Source: Adiantum capillus-veneris
Taxonomy: Eukaryota; Streptophyta; Polypodiopsida; Polypodiales; Pteridaceae
Reading direction: 5' to 3'
DNA: 64,000 nt
Assembly (NCBI GenBank): GCA_014529385.2
Contig: CM043956.1
Span: 60,583,120-60,647,119, forward strand
Shown: in pieces, positions 34,868 through 45,900 of the stretch
How positions within the stretch are numbered: the stretch's first letter is position 1
How the letters are laid out: every line of letters starts with the position of its first letter
The notes under the pieces: model-generated
What the model was told of the DNA's origin: nothing
The model's input: the letters and a program-made list of their open reading frames with translations, nothing else
The model's database searches: none
Translations under genes and position numbers: made by a program

Positions 34868-35420
34868 AGCGAGGTCTAGATGTGATGGCTACGTTAATGA
34901 GATTCTAGTGCATCAAGATTTCTATATGGATGAGATGCTAGATATTGTTGTGAGTGCATCAAGAGTTGTGGAAGGATGAGATAGTTGCACAGGGATATGG
35001 GTGCATTAAGAGTTCTAGACTAGATGAGATGGCTAGATTGAATGATTGAAAGAGTGTTCTAAGTGTGACTTGTGAAATGCATGCTCTGTGCATGTACTGT
35101 CTTGTGGGGATGGTCATGAACATGGTTTGCTTGAAATGTGAAAAGAAAGGATATGAATCTGATCGTAACGATATTTAGTAGATTGAGACATCTGTGAAAA
35201 GATCAACACGGTTTGGATGTAATTGCTAAGTATGTTACAGTGATTATGATTTGTATCTAAGACCCTTGACGGAAATGTGATCTAATCAGTGACTAATGTC
35301 TTTGTCGAAGTGATGGATTTGTGAAGTCTCATGCATGGAAACATAGAGTTAGTGTCTTCTGAAGAAGGTTTCTGAACTTTGGCTATTTTGTAGGCGTAAT
35401 TGAGGGTGATTACTTTTCTT
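34868..35420 (+). other. Unassigned internal sequence before a 3' LTR
   Basis: No family signature. Its position before a PPT and LTR C2 suggests the eroded 3' internal part of a plus-strand family C element. Confidence 0.3.
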
Positions 35421-35434
35421 TCAGGAGGGGGGAA
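35421..35434 (+). other. Polypurine tract of family C element
   Basis: CAGGAGGGGGGAA lies immediately before the TGTCAC start of the LTR. Confidence 0.65.
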
Positions 35435-36100
35435 TGTCACAAGTTTGTGACGTGGCATGACCAACTTGAAGGACTAGCTAAGAGGACAAGGAATTAGACT
35501 CTAACCCAAATTTTAACTCTATCTGAGAAGAACCAGAAGATGTGGCTGTGGGGCCTGAGGGGTCAGGGTCTTTAAAAACCTAACCGTGCCAACTTATGGA
35601 CACCGGTTGAGGGCTTAAACCTTCAAAACCAAAACGTAGAACCGGCTGGCTGATTTCGGAAATATCCACAGAGTAGCTGACGTGGCAGGCTGTACGGAAT
35701 TCTGCGATTTGCGTTGGCACCTTTTGGCAGTATTGGTGCATGCTTTTGAGAGCAGATGCTTTTGGTGCCAAGTGCTTTTGGACCAAAGCTTTTGGGGCTC
35801 TGCTTCTGGTCCCTTGTACTGTTTATAAGTGCTTAGAGGGCCAGTCTCTAGAGAGCATTTGGAAGTAGATTCTCGGAGAGATGGACCCTTGGAGAGCTGT
35901 ACTTTAGTCTTTTGCGAAGCAATATTAAAGAAATACCGGAAGGGACAGTAGTCTTTGGGGCAAATGCATTTGGGAACGGAACTCCGTCGTCGGTGTCGTC
36001 TCTCCTTTTCTCTCTCTCTATTCAAGTTCAGTTCAATTATTTGCAGTTTCTGTTCGTGTGCCGTTATTGATTTCTCGCTTGGAGTGCCAAGCCTGTAACA
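35435..36100 (+). repeat. LTR of family C (copy C2, plus strand)
   Basis: 666 bp from TGTCACAAGTTTGTGACG to CCTGTAACA. Inverse copies are C1 and C3; they share the CAAAAGCA-rich promoter region and the AAAGAAATACCGGAAGGGAC block (35,928-35,947). A TATA-like TTTATAAG is near 35,821. It is a 3' LTR, judging by the PPT. Confidence 0.65.
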
Positions 36101-36489
36101 TTCTACCCAGTTGGCGGGTAATACCTGACGTTCGAGCTCTTGCCATTGCAGATGTTCCTTGTCCTTTTCATTGCTGGTGGCTTCTGATGGTTTTGATTTT
36201 TGATTTGCATTATAGGACTTTGCTCTTGGTGGAAGAGCCTATCTTTTAGAGGCTTCTGTCATCCTCTCTCCCCACTTAGCTTGCCATGGCAATTTTTACT
36301 CTCTTTAGGAGAGGTTTTTACCTTGGCTTTCAGTTTTTACAGTTGCCACGTGGCTAGCTATTTCCAGTTTTTATAGTTTCCAGATTATGGCCTTCGGGCC
36401 TGCTTTGTATTAGTGATGTACTTGCCCTCAGAATCGGCACCATATGGACGTTTTGAGGGACTTCTCAAGTAATAGAAATCAGCCTCCTC

Positions 36490-36490
<1 letters not shown>
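36101..36490 (+). other. Unassigned sequence, possibly a LINE 3' end
   Basis: T-rich sequence with a GGCCTTCGGGCCTG palindrome (36,388-36,401) leading into (GA)n. Plant LINE 3' UTRs often look like this, and LINE 3' ends do abut (GA)n elsewhere in the window, but no ORF2 remnant is visible. Confidence 0.25.

Positions 36491-36491
<1 letters not shown>

Positions 36492-36539
<48 letters not shown>
36492..36539. repeat. (GA)n microsatellite
   Basis: About 48 bp of perfect GA, immediately next to a minus-strand LINE 3' end. A shorter tract is at 36,725-36,742. Confidence 0.95.
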
Positions 36540-36542
<3 letters not shown>

Positions 36543-36830
36543 AATGTAATATTAACGTCTTCAAAAGGCCAAAATGACCTATGAGACCAAAAGGTTACAT
36601 GTGGTGAATCTAATACCAGGTCTGGGTACAAAAAGTACGACGAATTGAAAAGAAACTAGTGGGTAGGGGTGGGGTGAAAGCTGATACAAAGGGGGATACA
36701 AAGGGTGAGCTGATGCAATGGGGGGAGAGAGAGAGAGAGAGATGAAATGATAAATTAGTGTCTTTAAAAGGCCAAAATGAAGTCATATTAACGTCCACAG
36801 AAGGCGGAGCTAAGCCTAAGGGACCTAATA
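36540..36830 (-). mobile_element. Two LINE 3'-end fragments, each with a (CT)n tail
   Basis: Minus-strand copies at 36,540-36,620 and 36,743-36,800 contain the block TGGCCTTTTGAAGACGTTAA or a variant, then ACATTTCAT and (CT)n. The same block ends the LINE copies at 61,862-62,130 and 62,158-64,000. Both are severely 5'-truncated, as is usual for LINEs. Confidence 0.6.
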
Positions 36831-37813
36831 GATACATCCTTTGCTACGATGTACTGCATGTGTCATGCCTTGAATGCGAACAAAACAGGAAAATTTACAA
36901 CTTTTAGGTCAAAACTCCTATGACTTAAACGAGCTCACAATTACAAAAAATGAGATCAGTCATCTGATCATATCTCACTGCTATGTCTTCTTCGTTGGAT
37001 TGGTTGGGTTGTGAATTGTATTACTCTTGATGATTGCTTTCCTGTCTTAGAATAGTGTGGACTTGCCATTTCTTCTTGCCTCTCGAACCTTAGCTAATGC
37101 ACTTGACTTGTTCTTCACCTGTAGTGGAGGAAGTCCATCTGAAATCTTATGCGAGGAGATAATCAAGAGAGAAAATCATTTTATTCTACTTTTTTACCCT
37201 TACGCATGCGGAAGAGAAGGATTTGGCATTTTTCTTTCTTTGTCTTTTTCCCAAAGACTCACTCAAAAGCTATAAATTTTTTGTTGCCCAAAGCATATGT
37301 TCATAATGATGGTCAATCTTGTGCTGAGCTCAAATGTTGGGCATTTACAGGTGGAGTAGAGCTCTGTCTCAATGGGCTACTCTGGAATCTTATCCACCTA
37401 CGTGGCCTGCCATACAGGAGATCCTTTAAGGTGATTAGTGTTTATTTGTAGATACATCCATTTTTGAATGAAAATAATGGACAATCAATCACATTTTATG
37501 TTTTCAACACAACGGTAATCTCTTGTTTTTTCAAAGATGCACACAGACATGGGCTTCATTGCACACCAATTTGTCTCGTGAGCAATCTGGCCTTTCACAG
37601 ATGTCAATAATTCTCTCTCTCTCTCTCTCTCTCTCCCCCTACCCCCCCTGGCTCAACACGCAGACACAAGCTCATGTAAACATTAAACCCCATCTTTTGC
37701 GGCCCCTTCTTGCAAGTTTTCCCCGTGTGATTTGATTTTCACATCGCCCAGTTTTAGTACACAATGCATATTTAAAGTTTTATTGATGTGTTGGTTGCCA
37801 TAATTGTTTGTAG
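36831..37813. other. Sequence upstream of SPP exons; no firm gene call
   Basis: The first SPP exons (start codon and transit peptide) should lie upstream of 37,814, here or farther left. Open frames at 37,057-37,451 show no recognisable transit peptide, and I cannot place the start codon or the promoter. A short CT run (37,613-37,632) is the only repeat. Confidence 0.3.
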
Positions 37814-38024
37814 AGAGAGCCAATACACATTGGAAAGAAAACCTTCACTACAGTGGAACGGAAGAAAAGCAACATGTTCATCATTTAAAAGAGATTTTAA
37901 GTTTTATAACCATGACAAGAGTCAAACGTTGTGGAAGCCGTTCAGACATGATTCAGTTTCAAGTTTGTGGAGGGGGAGCACAATTTCACGAAGTCGCCAG
38001 CCACTTAGTCAGTGCCATTTCTTG
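37814..38024 (+). CDS. SPP: Probable SPP exon (N-terminal region)
   Basis: The open frame in phase with the next exon reads ESQYTLERKPSLQWNGRK, then SVSSLWRGSTISRSRQPLSQ. It is rich in Ser, Arg and Lys and poor in acidic residues, as expected of plastid transit or linker sequence. The acceptor is TTTGTAG before 37,814 and the donor CTTG|GTCAGT after 38,024 leaves phase 0, which matches the phase-0 start of the exon at 38,107. This part of SPP is poorly conserved between plants, so the call rests on splice sites and phase. It could also be untranslated or another exon arrangement. Confidence 0.45.
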
Positions 38025-38106
38025 GTCAGTGCAAATGAAAACTGTTTTATATGGTAGTTTGCCTTTGGTGCTTACATGCCTCTAAACAAACTGTGTATTT
38101 TCACAG

Positions 38107-38360
38107 AGGGCCAACTTACCAGTCAGAGCAGAAGTATCATCAGGAGTTAACCAGCCTCATGCAGCAGCCAGCTCATTAGCAGTACCAGAAGGAGATTTAC
38201 TTGAAAAGTCTGAAATGGGTTTCATGGAGAAAGGATTTGGCAAGGATGACTTTCAGGACCTGAGGCTTCTTACATTGCCGTCACATCCTAAAGTTTGCAA
38301 AGGCCAACTAAAGAATGGGCTTTGCTATGTCATCCTACCGAATAAAGTTCCAGCCAATAG
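38107..38360 (+). CDS. SPP: Stromal processing peptidase exon, start of the M16 domain
   Basis: An 84-codon open exon between TTTTCACAG and AG|GTAAGTG. The end reads LTLPSHPKVCKGQLKNGLCY and VILPNKVPANR, which matches the conserved start of the M16 domain in plant stromal processing peptidase (family text: LPSHPKL..GQLKNGLRYLILPNKVP). SPP is a zinc endopeptidase of the chloroplast stroma that removes transit peptides from imported precursors. The last codon is split after two bases (AG|G), and the next exon, 20.6 kb away at 58,930, supplies the G and continues FEAHMEMHVGS. No stop or shift is present, so this exon looks functional. Confidence 0.85.
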
Positions 38361-38879
38361 GTAAGTGTTGGGCTATTAATGCTAAATATGTGAATATAGA
38401 TAGATGGCTCTGTAAGTATCGAGTGTTACTTGCTTCTGCAAATCATCACCCTCTTTTTTTGTAAGTACTAAATTTAAGCATTCCAATGGGAAATCAACGT
38501 TTACGTGTGCTTGCCACCCAAGGGTTCAACCTTGGAAACAGTTTCTGCACCATGCTTTGTCACATACCTCTCCGGAGTCATGACAGAAACTTAGTACGCT
38601 GAACTTTGTGTTGATGTATGCTCATGTGTGTGTGCGCGTGTGTTGTGTTGGGGAGCATATGTTAGTACCTAGTTCTACACCCACTATTGGGCACTGATGA
38701 TGTTAGTGGGGATGTCGTGGTATTTAGTCAATACTATGCATGATGGAACTGATCGTTATATTGTCTTGTGGGTGACTACCATGGGTCTATACCTTGCACT
38801 TTCCTTCAAGGGTGAATCTGGGCTTATCCTGGATTCATCCAGGTATATTATAGATCTCTAGATATAGTAGGCGCTTGAC

Positions 38880-40430
38880 CATCAGATTCATCGTCACAGA
38901 TGCATCCTTGGCTACGTCTCATTTGTCATCATTCATGCGCTGCTTGCTTGCTGCGGATTTGGAAGGATTTACGTCTTGCTTTGATTCGCCATCCGCCTTC
39001 TCGGGTTGAGGAGGTAGCGAGGCAGCGACTCAATGGAACGCATATGTAACAAATTCAGAAGGCTGTTAACTAGGAGAGAGGACTCACATTGACTGGGCCA
39101 GATGGGATGGTGGGCCAGCGGGCTCTTTACACCATTGGTCAGATGCTTCCTTGGTTGGGGCCCATGTGATTGGCGCTTACCTACGGGATCCGCAGATGGG
39201 TTACTGCCCGTATGAGAGAGATTGATGAGACTATTCCACTTGACTGGCATGCCCTTATCGGGGGACAAACTCTTTTACCTTCTCATCATGGCTGGTGGGT
39301 GTACTTCGATCCTCACTCGGGAGACCCGATTGTTGCTTAGCAGGGAATGCTCGTCTTTAGCGTTGCGGAGACCGGCCATCATGGACATCACATCTGATTG
39401 GAGTTTTAGGGCGAGGTTTTGCCTGATGAGCAGTTGACTGCCCATTGGCAGCCTGAGTGGTAGGTTCTTTCCAACGGAGGTCATTTGTTGACCTTGTTTT
39501 CACTATTGAGGAGGCACCAATTTGGAGACTTGTGGATTTGGCAAGGAAAGCCACTTGTTCAGTTGGACCGGGATCATGGTGAGTGGTAGTGGCCTTCGTT
39601 GAACGACGATGGAGCCCCTCTATCTTTCTTTGAGTACGTTATCTCCCTTTGGGAGGAGGCTTCTTTTTTAGACTTGGCACCCTCCTCACCGTCCACGCCG
39701 GTTTGAGGTATGGCAGGATCAACACATCCTCCTCGCCTTCCAGAGACAATTTTGTCATGCATTTGGACCCTCCGGATCAGCCGAAGGATATGTTTTTTCA
39801 TGTGGACGATAGCCCATGCAGGATTGTCTGTTGGTACTTGGTCGACAGTCACTAGCCATGATCCGACTTGTCAGAGATGTACTTCAGAGCCCGAGTCTTT
39901 GAGACACTGCATCTACGTTTTTCCTTTTGTGCAGCGAGTGTGGATGATAGTTTGTTGTTTGTTGTTTAGAGTGAGCATCCATGATGGGTTCGTGACTTGG
40001 GGGGCAGTTGCATGGCTTTTGCAATTTCTGGGGTCACACACCTTTTTCAAGACTTGCCGACAGATCCGGTCTTCTTGCTTACTCCCTTGGGTTATAGTTT
40101 GGGCACTCTACAGATTATCCTTCATACAAGGCACAAGTCCAGCGAGAGACAATTTTCACCACGATGTGAAGCATCACGCTTTGGACCATGTGGAAGGCTC
40201 GATGTGGCCACATTTTGGGCTCACAGTCCCTCCCTACGTCCACCATTTTGACAGCCATCTGGACAAAGCCGTTGCATACTCTTCGTAGTCAATGGGATTC
40301 TTCAGCCGACTTTCCAAGGCAACGGAGCAGCGTCGATGCGTCTTTCTCACACGGGGGCGCGGTCGTGAATTCTTTTCCGTCAGGATCAAGGTCACATTAC
40401 ATGGCATTATGCACCCCCACAGTGGTAGCC
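38880..40430 (+). pseudogene. LINE ORF2 C-terminal fragment (5' truncated)
   Basis: The translation with stops matches the last third of the LINE at 42,994-47,503. Shared text includes GERTHIDWARWDG near 39,075, then PLSFFEYVISL near 39,617-39,650. The zinc-knuckle (zf-RVT) region RICFFMWTIAHAGLSVGTWS and DPTCQRCTSEPESLRHCIY is at 39,784-39,922. Family LINE proteins carry endonuclease and RT first; both are absent, as in ordinary 5' truncation. The homology ends near 40,430, where a family C LTR piece follows. Confidence 0.8.
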
Positions 40431-40479
40431 TTTGACTGGAATTCAACACTTTTAGACAAACGACTGCCTGGCAGCTAGA

Positions 40480-40680
40480 GCGCTACCAAGCAGACAACGA
40501 CACCCTGTTGGCCCCAAAGATTGGCCTTTGGGTATTTCTTTATTCTTATTATACTTGAGAAAAACTTGTAAAATTCTACAAGCTGTCCCTCTTTTATCCG
40601 GCTGAAATTCCTCTACTCTAACCCGATTTCGGCAGCATAACCACAATAGAAGTCTCCACGGACAAAATCCCAAGTAAACA
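40480..40680 (-). repeat. Family C-like LTR fragment (copy C4)
   Basis: GGCCCCAAAGATTGGCCTTT and GGTATTTCTTTATTC match the block in C1, C3 and C5. The text up to CCCGATTTCGGCAGCATAACC is close to 58,215-58,382, so C4 and C5 are the nearest pair. No element body adjoins. Confidence 0.55.
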
Positions 40681-41864
40681 TTGACTTTCCACGCACTTTG
40701 TAAAGCCTGGCAAGAAATTACAGCACGCTGAAATCTTTGTTTTTGGCTTCCAATTTACGCCAAAACACGTGTTCGGTGATTCCCTAGCTTTTCCGAAGCT
40801 CTTGGGACCTGTAGGCATCAAAACTAGCAAAAACCAAAAACGTGCAAAAAATTACAGCAAGCTGTAATTCTCTGTTTTGCGCTCGGATTCACGCGTCGAT
40901 CACTTTTCTGGGTACCCCTCGGGCTCTTGCAGCTGTAGGGTCACTTGTCCCTTGAATTAGACGAGATTCCTCGCGGGAAATCTCTCTAAACTGTCCTGTA
41001 CAAGCATCCAAGGCCTTCCCGAGGCTCCCGTGGCGATATGTTGCCGCTTAGGTGCGAAACCCTAAACCTGCAGAAAGACACAACAGGCTGTAATTTTCTG
41101 TTTTGCATCATTTTGGGCAGAGCGAACACGGCTACTCGTGTCTCAGAGGCTCCCGCACGCAATGGGACAGCCCCCTTTCAAAATGGACGAGTTTTCACGC
41201 GAGAAAACTCTCCATTTAGCATTCCTTCGCGATAGAACTCTGCATCCCTGAAGAGGATTAGCAATTAGCTAATCCAGTTCCTGTATAGAAGGCTCTTGCC
41301 TTGGCAAATGCACATAAAACCCCATAACTGTGCATGGTCATCTGAGAGGGGGATTACCATATGTGCAAAGGCGAGATAGAGATGCGCGAGAGCAAATCGT
41401 CGCGCTACATAGAGCAAGGGAGAAGGCAAGCTTTCCATTAAAGCTGTGAGCACCTGCACCCACTTCTCACACACACTGTAGCACAAATCTCCACAAAAAT
41501 GGGCGCCCCCAGCTGGGATGAGTCTGACAATTGCATCTCCAGCCACCAAGTGTCCAGTTTGCCTCTTTTGAGTCAATTTCCTAATACCCTCCAACTTATA
41601 AGTGTAGTGAGGGGCCTAAATGACTTTGAACTGAGCCTAGACACCCTTTTACTTCTTGGATTCTAGTGCCAGTCAGCCCACCATCTCGTGGCGACCTGCC
41701 CTTCCCGACTGCGGGTGAAACTGTTGGCCGTCGACCGTTTCACACTGGCCATACAATGTCCGACCTTTTGCAACTTCAAAAAGAGGGTCCCAAAAATTAA
41801 ACAAAAATCATTGGAAAGAAACCAACAACTAAGGTTAGCAGTTGCCACGTCCTTGTGACAATAA
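40681..41864. other. Non-coding sequence with a repeated ACAGC-GCTGTAAT motif
   Basis: ATTACAGCACGCTGAAAT (40,718), ATTACAGCAAGCTGTAAT (40,851) and ACAACAGGCTGTAATTTT (41,081) are each followed by CTNTGTTTTG or CTGTTTTG. They are spaced by roughly 130 and 230 bp. It may be LTR promoter sequence continuing from C4. No gene is recognisable. Confidence 0.35.
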
Positions 41865-42176
41865 TTAGCCATTGCCACGTGCTCGTGACACTGCCTCCTC
41901 CGCAAAAACATTAGAAGCGAGGTCAAAACCATGGTGCCATTGTCGGAAATAAGCCCTGACCGCTCGAATGGCCAACGAGCTCATTGAAATGACCCTGGTG
42001 GAAATCTCGGCAATCTCAAACTGATCTGGTAGTAACCCTCGCCCGAGAAGCTGTATGTCGATGATCTTTCCCACCTTTGCTAAGAGATCGGCCTGTAGGA
42101 GGTCGCGTACCTCGCCTCTGCTAGGTCGGCTGCCAATGATCTTGCAAATAGTATTGGTGGCGTGGAGACGCTCCAC
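41865..42176 (-). pseudogene. Possible LINE ORF1 fragment
   Basis: A 104-codon minus-strand frame reads IIGSRPSRGEVRDLLQADLL, KIIDIQLLGRGLLPDQFE and FRQWHHGFD. This layout resembles the N-terminal domain (DUF4283 type) of plant LINE ORF1 proteins: a G-x-RP helix, LLGRG(L/F) and a W-x-x-GFD end. Such proteins bind LINE RNA. It is next to LINE-rich sequence, but on the opposite strand to the LINE at 42,994. A distant gag is the alternative. Confidence 0.4.
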
Positions 42177-42370
42177 CTCTAGTGCAAGGCTTGCTTGTTC
42201 TGTTGGTGACAGAGCAAGTCGAATGGTCGGCTATGCGGGGTCGATCGAGGGGGCTTCGGCAGAGTCCCTCTATGGTGGAGCTTGAGCCTCCATGCGTGTC
42301 CACTGCTGTGGAAGATGGCGTTGGTGTTGGAACGGTTGCTAGCAGGCTGAGAACAACCCACAAGCAGTGG

Positions 42371-42480
42371 AAGAGGGGGAGGGGGGGGGGGGAGCGGATG
42401 GCAAGAGGGGGGGCAGGTGTAGGGCCAAGGGGGGGGGGGGAGCGGATGGCAAGAGGGGGGGCAGGTGTAGGGCCAAGGGA
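42371..42480 (+). repeat. G-rich ~52-bp direct repeat
   Basis: A unit running from a G tract through AGCGGATGGCAAGAGGGG, GGGCAGGTGTAGGGCCAAG occurs twice in tandem. The G runs are 12-14 bases. Confidence 0.85.
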
Positions 42481-42908
42481 GAGGGGTGCGCAAGTGTATC
42501 GGGAGCAGCAACGCGCGATCCACAAACATCAGGATGGGCGCCTGTAGTTATGTCCGGCCAGTGTGAACATGGCCCTTTGGTTATGAAGTCCTATAAATAG
42601 GACTTGAGTCTCATTTGTGAGACATCTTGTGTGATCACCACACTTGGACTCTTGGCCCTTGGCAACTCTGCCCACACACCATAGTTACTCGGAACGGGAA
42701 CGGGAACGGGAGGGTGCGGAACGGGATGGGAACGAGAGGGAGGAGGGGGGCCGGAAAGGTAGACCAAAGAAACTATTTATATTACATGTATTATAGGCTC
42801 ATATGTTAGTGAGAAACTATAAGCTAAGCTTTTGAATTCGACCATCCTAATTAGAGCCATTTTTAGACATGTTTTACGATGGCAGAACTTGAGACAAGGA
42901 TGGAGTTT

Positions 42909-42911
<3 letters not shown>

Positions 42912-42993
<82 letters not shown>
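42912..42993. repeat. (GA)n tract, left of LINE
   Basis: About 82 bp of perfect GA ending exactly where LINE sequence begins (CTTCTTGGG). Confidence 0.95.
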
Positions 42994-42996
<3 letters not shown>

Positions 42997-45900
42997 CTTG
43001 GGTAAAAGGTTCCCGTAAGCTTTTACTTCGCACAGATTTACACACTCACGTAGTGGGCACTGTGGATATACTACTAGTTCAGGAGCATAAGATTGCCACT
43101 CCTTTTGGCAATCTCATGCCCTCGAGTGCCCGCACTTTTTGGGAGCTTGCTCTGGGCCTTCATGGGCAGAGTTGCGGTGTTTGCATCTCAGTGGGGCCAC
43201 GTTACTTGGCCTCAGTTCAGCAGCATGGCACACTTGTCGCTGGCAGAGCAGTTTATGTTTCTATTCGGATTCAAGAATCTGTCATTGGTTTTATGTCAGT
43301 CTATGCACCCACTACCCCTCGGGAAAGGGCTACTTTTTGGTCCTCTTTGGCTGCTGTTCTACTTGCTGTAGACTCTTGGGTTGTTGGAGGTGACTTCAAC
43401 AACGTTGAGAGCGACTCTGATTGGCGAGCCATCACACCTCCCGTTCTATCATCCATTTCTCCCGATGAGTAGCCAGCTTGGGATCGATTTCTTCTAGCTA
43501 TTCAAGGTGTTGACGCTTGGCACATACCCTCTTTTGGTCACCACCCTGCTACACTTCATTACTCTTGGGGGTTTCAGAGACAGCAGGGGAGATTATTAGA
43601 GCGACTTGATCGTTTTTACATTGGCCCTTGGGCAGCAGCTCTAGGCGAATTTACTACTATATGGAGAGGGACCAGCCTCTCAGATCATTTACCCACCTCA
43701 TTGTTTATCTCCTTCACTAGATCCTCTGCACAGAGACGAGGCTGCCGCATCCCTGACAGTGTTCTCACCACTCAAGTATTGCAGCAGCAGATTCGTGACT
43801 TATGGTCCACGGATGCTTCTTATTGTGGACCCCCTGGAGAGTTTCTTGCTCATTGCATTACGCAGTCTAGTATTTACTGCCGTGACCAGACTGCTATTAT
43901 TCATCGTCAGTTGAGAGTACGCGAGTCTGATCTTCACATCCCTCTTGGTTCCACTCAGCGCTTGCTTGAGGAGTGGCCTCAGGATGCTTATCTCGCTGCT
44001 AGACAGACAGAGCTTACAGAAGAGATTCGTCGTGTACTGAGGAGGCTAGGTATGAGTTTACTCATCATGCTTCAATATCTCATTGGATAGCTAAAGCTGA
44101 TCAAATGAATAAAGACTTCTTCGCTGCGCATAAAGAACGCCCTCCTGGCACCACCCTGCGGACTTTGTGCGATGCTCAGGGGACACTACATATGCATCCT
44201 GATGTTATTCTTGATATGTCTGTAGATTATTTTGAGACAGTGTTCACTGCTGATGTATGCACTCCTGAGGTTTTACTTGCCCGTGAGCAGATTTGGCAGC
44301 ACACTCGACATCGTTGTACAGACACTATGACAGAGATCTTGTTGGCACCCTTCACACTTATAGAGCTCCATGCTGCTATAGAGAGTCTTGATCCATCCTC
44401 CTGTCCAAGAGAGGATGGCCTCACTAGAGCCTTCTTTTTGACATATTGGGATGTATTGCATATACCACTGCTTCGCGGTTGTCAGGACATCTTTGCATCA
44501 GGATATATGCATCCGGATCTTTGTTCAGGTCTCATATCTCTTATTCCGAAGGGGGGTGACACCACTCAACTCCGACAGTGGAGACCTATTACCCTACTCC
44601 CTTCGGTCTATAAGATATTAGCGTTACTGATCAGCCATCGCTTGCGGCCGTTCTTACCAGATATTATTCATACTTCTCAGACAGGCTTTGTCATGGATAG
44701 ATGCATCCTGGATAATATCTTCACTTTTTATGAGGCAGTAGAGTGGGCTAGATCATCTTCTGAACCTCTCGCTTTTTTCATTCTTGACTTCGAGAAAGCA
44801 TACGATCGTGTTGAGTGGGACTTTCTCGAAGGATCTTTAGCGAGGATGGGTTTCCCTTCGAGATGGATTTCAAACATTTCCGCTCTCTTCAGAACTACCA
44901 GCAGTGCTATTACTATTGGTGCCCGTGTCAGTCGCAGTTTTGAGCTTTCTCGATCTGTCCGTGTCCTTTAGCAGCATATCTGTATCTGTTTGTGGGAGAG
45001 ACTATGTCTGACTTTCTTCGTGCTCAAAGTCATGCATTTCGTGGCTTGACCATGCCAGTACCTACAGCTCCAGACCTTACCGATCAGGAGTTTGCTGATG
45101 ACACTATGCTCATGTTGCGCTATTTGCTACCTGCTCTTGACGCCATGCAGGAGGCTCTACAGGTTTTTTGCATTGCCAGTGGTGCACGCATTAACTGGCA
45201 TAAATCCTATGGGTTACTGGTTGGCAGTGATGACATACCTACTTGGGGGGTAGCTGATGGTTTCACATGGCTGTAGCCGGGTCAGACATGCTGATACCTG
45301 GGCTTTCAGGTTGGATTTGATGTTTCCTCACAGTAGCAGTTTGCACCCGTACTACAGTCTATTCGCAGGAAGTTATGCCATTGGTCTTCACGTCGTCTGT
45401 CGTTGGTTGGCCGTGCATTGGTCGCCAACCAGGTCATTCTGGCTACAGTATGGTATACGGCCTCTTGTTGGATGTTACATTCCGGTATGAGAGCTCAGCT
45501 CCGCCGATTAGTGAGGAACTTTTTATGGAGTGGCACAGATGGGACTATTGATACTCGTGCTCGAGTTCGCTTGTCCACGATCATTCGACCTAGATCAGAG
45601 GGAGGCGTTGGCATTATTGATCCAGAGTTACAGAGCCGTGCACTTCTTACCTAGCTTATTGTTCAGGGTCTTTTTCCCGGCCAAGAACCTTGGAAGATGC
45701 TTCTTCAGGCCGCTCTTTGCACAGTGACTCCACGACTCGGCACTAGAGACGGTCATACTTGGCATTCAGGGTATCGTTTTCTCTTTACGGATGCCCCCTT
45801 GTCCACCTCCACCCTCTCACCCTTCCTCCAATCGCTCCTTCAGATTTGGGTTTCCATGCGACGGGCTATCATACGCTCACCTCCCGCATGTCGTGAGGAG

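Noticed and set aside
37057-37451. Open frames just upstream of SPP as its first exon
   Set aside because: No transit-peptide character or phase-matched donor could be shown, so they were not annotated as coding.
42121-42529. Proline-rich 134- and 116-codon minus-strand frames
   Set aside because: They arise from the G-rich direct repeat and lack any other feature.
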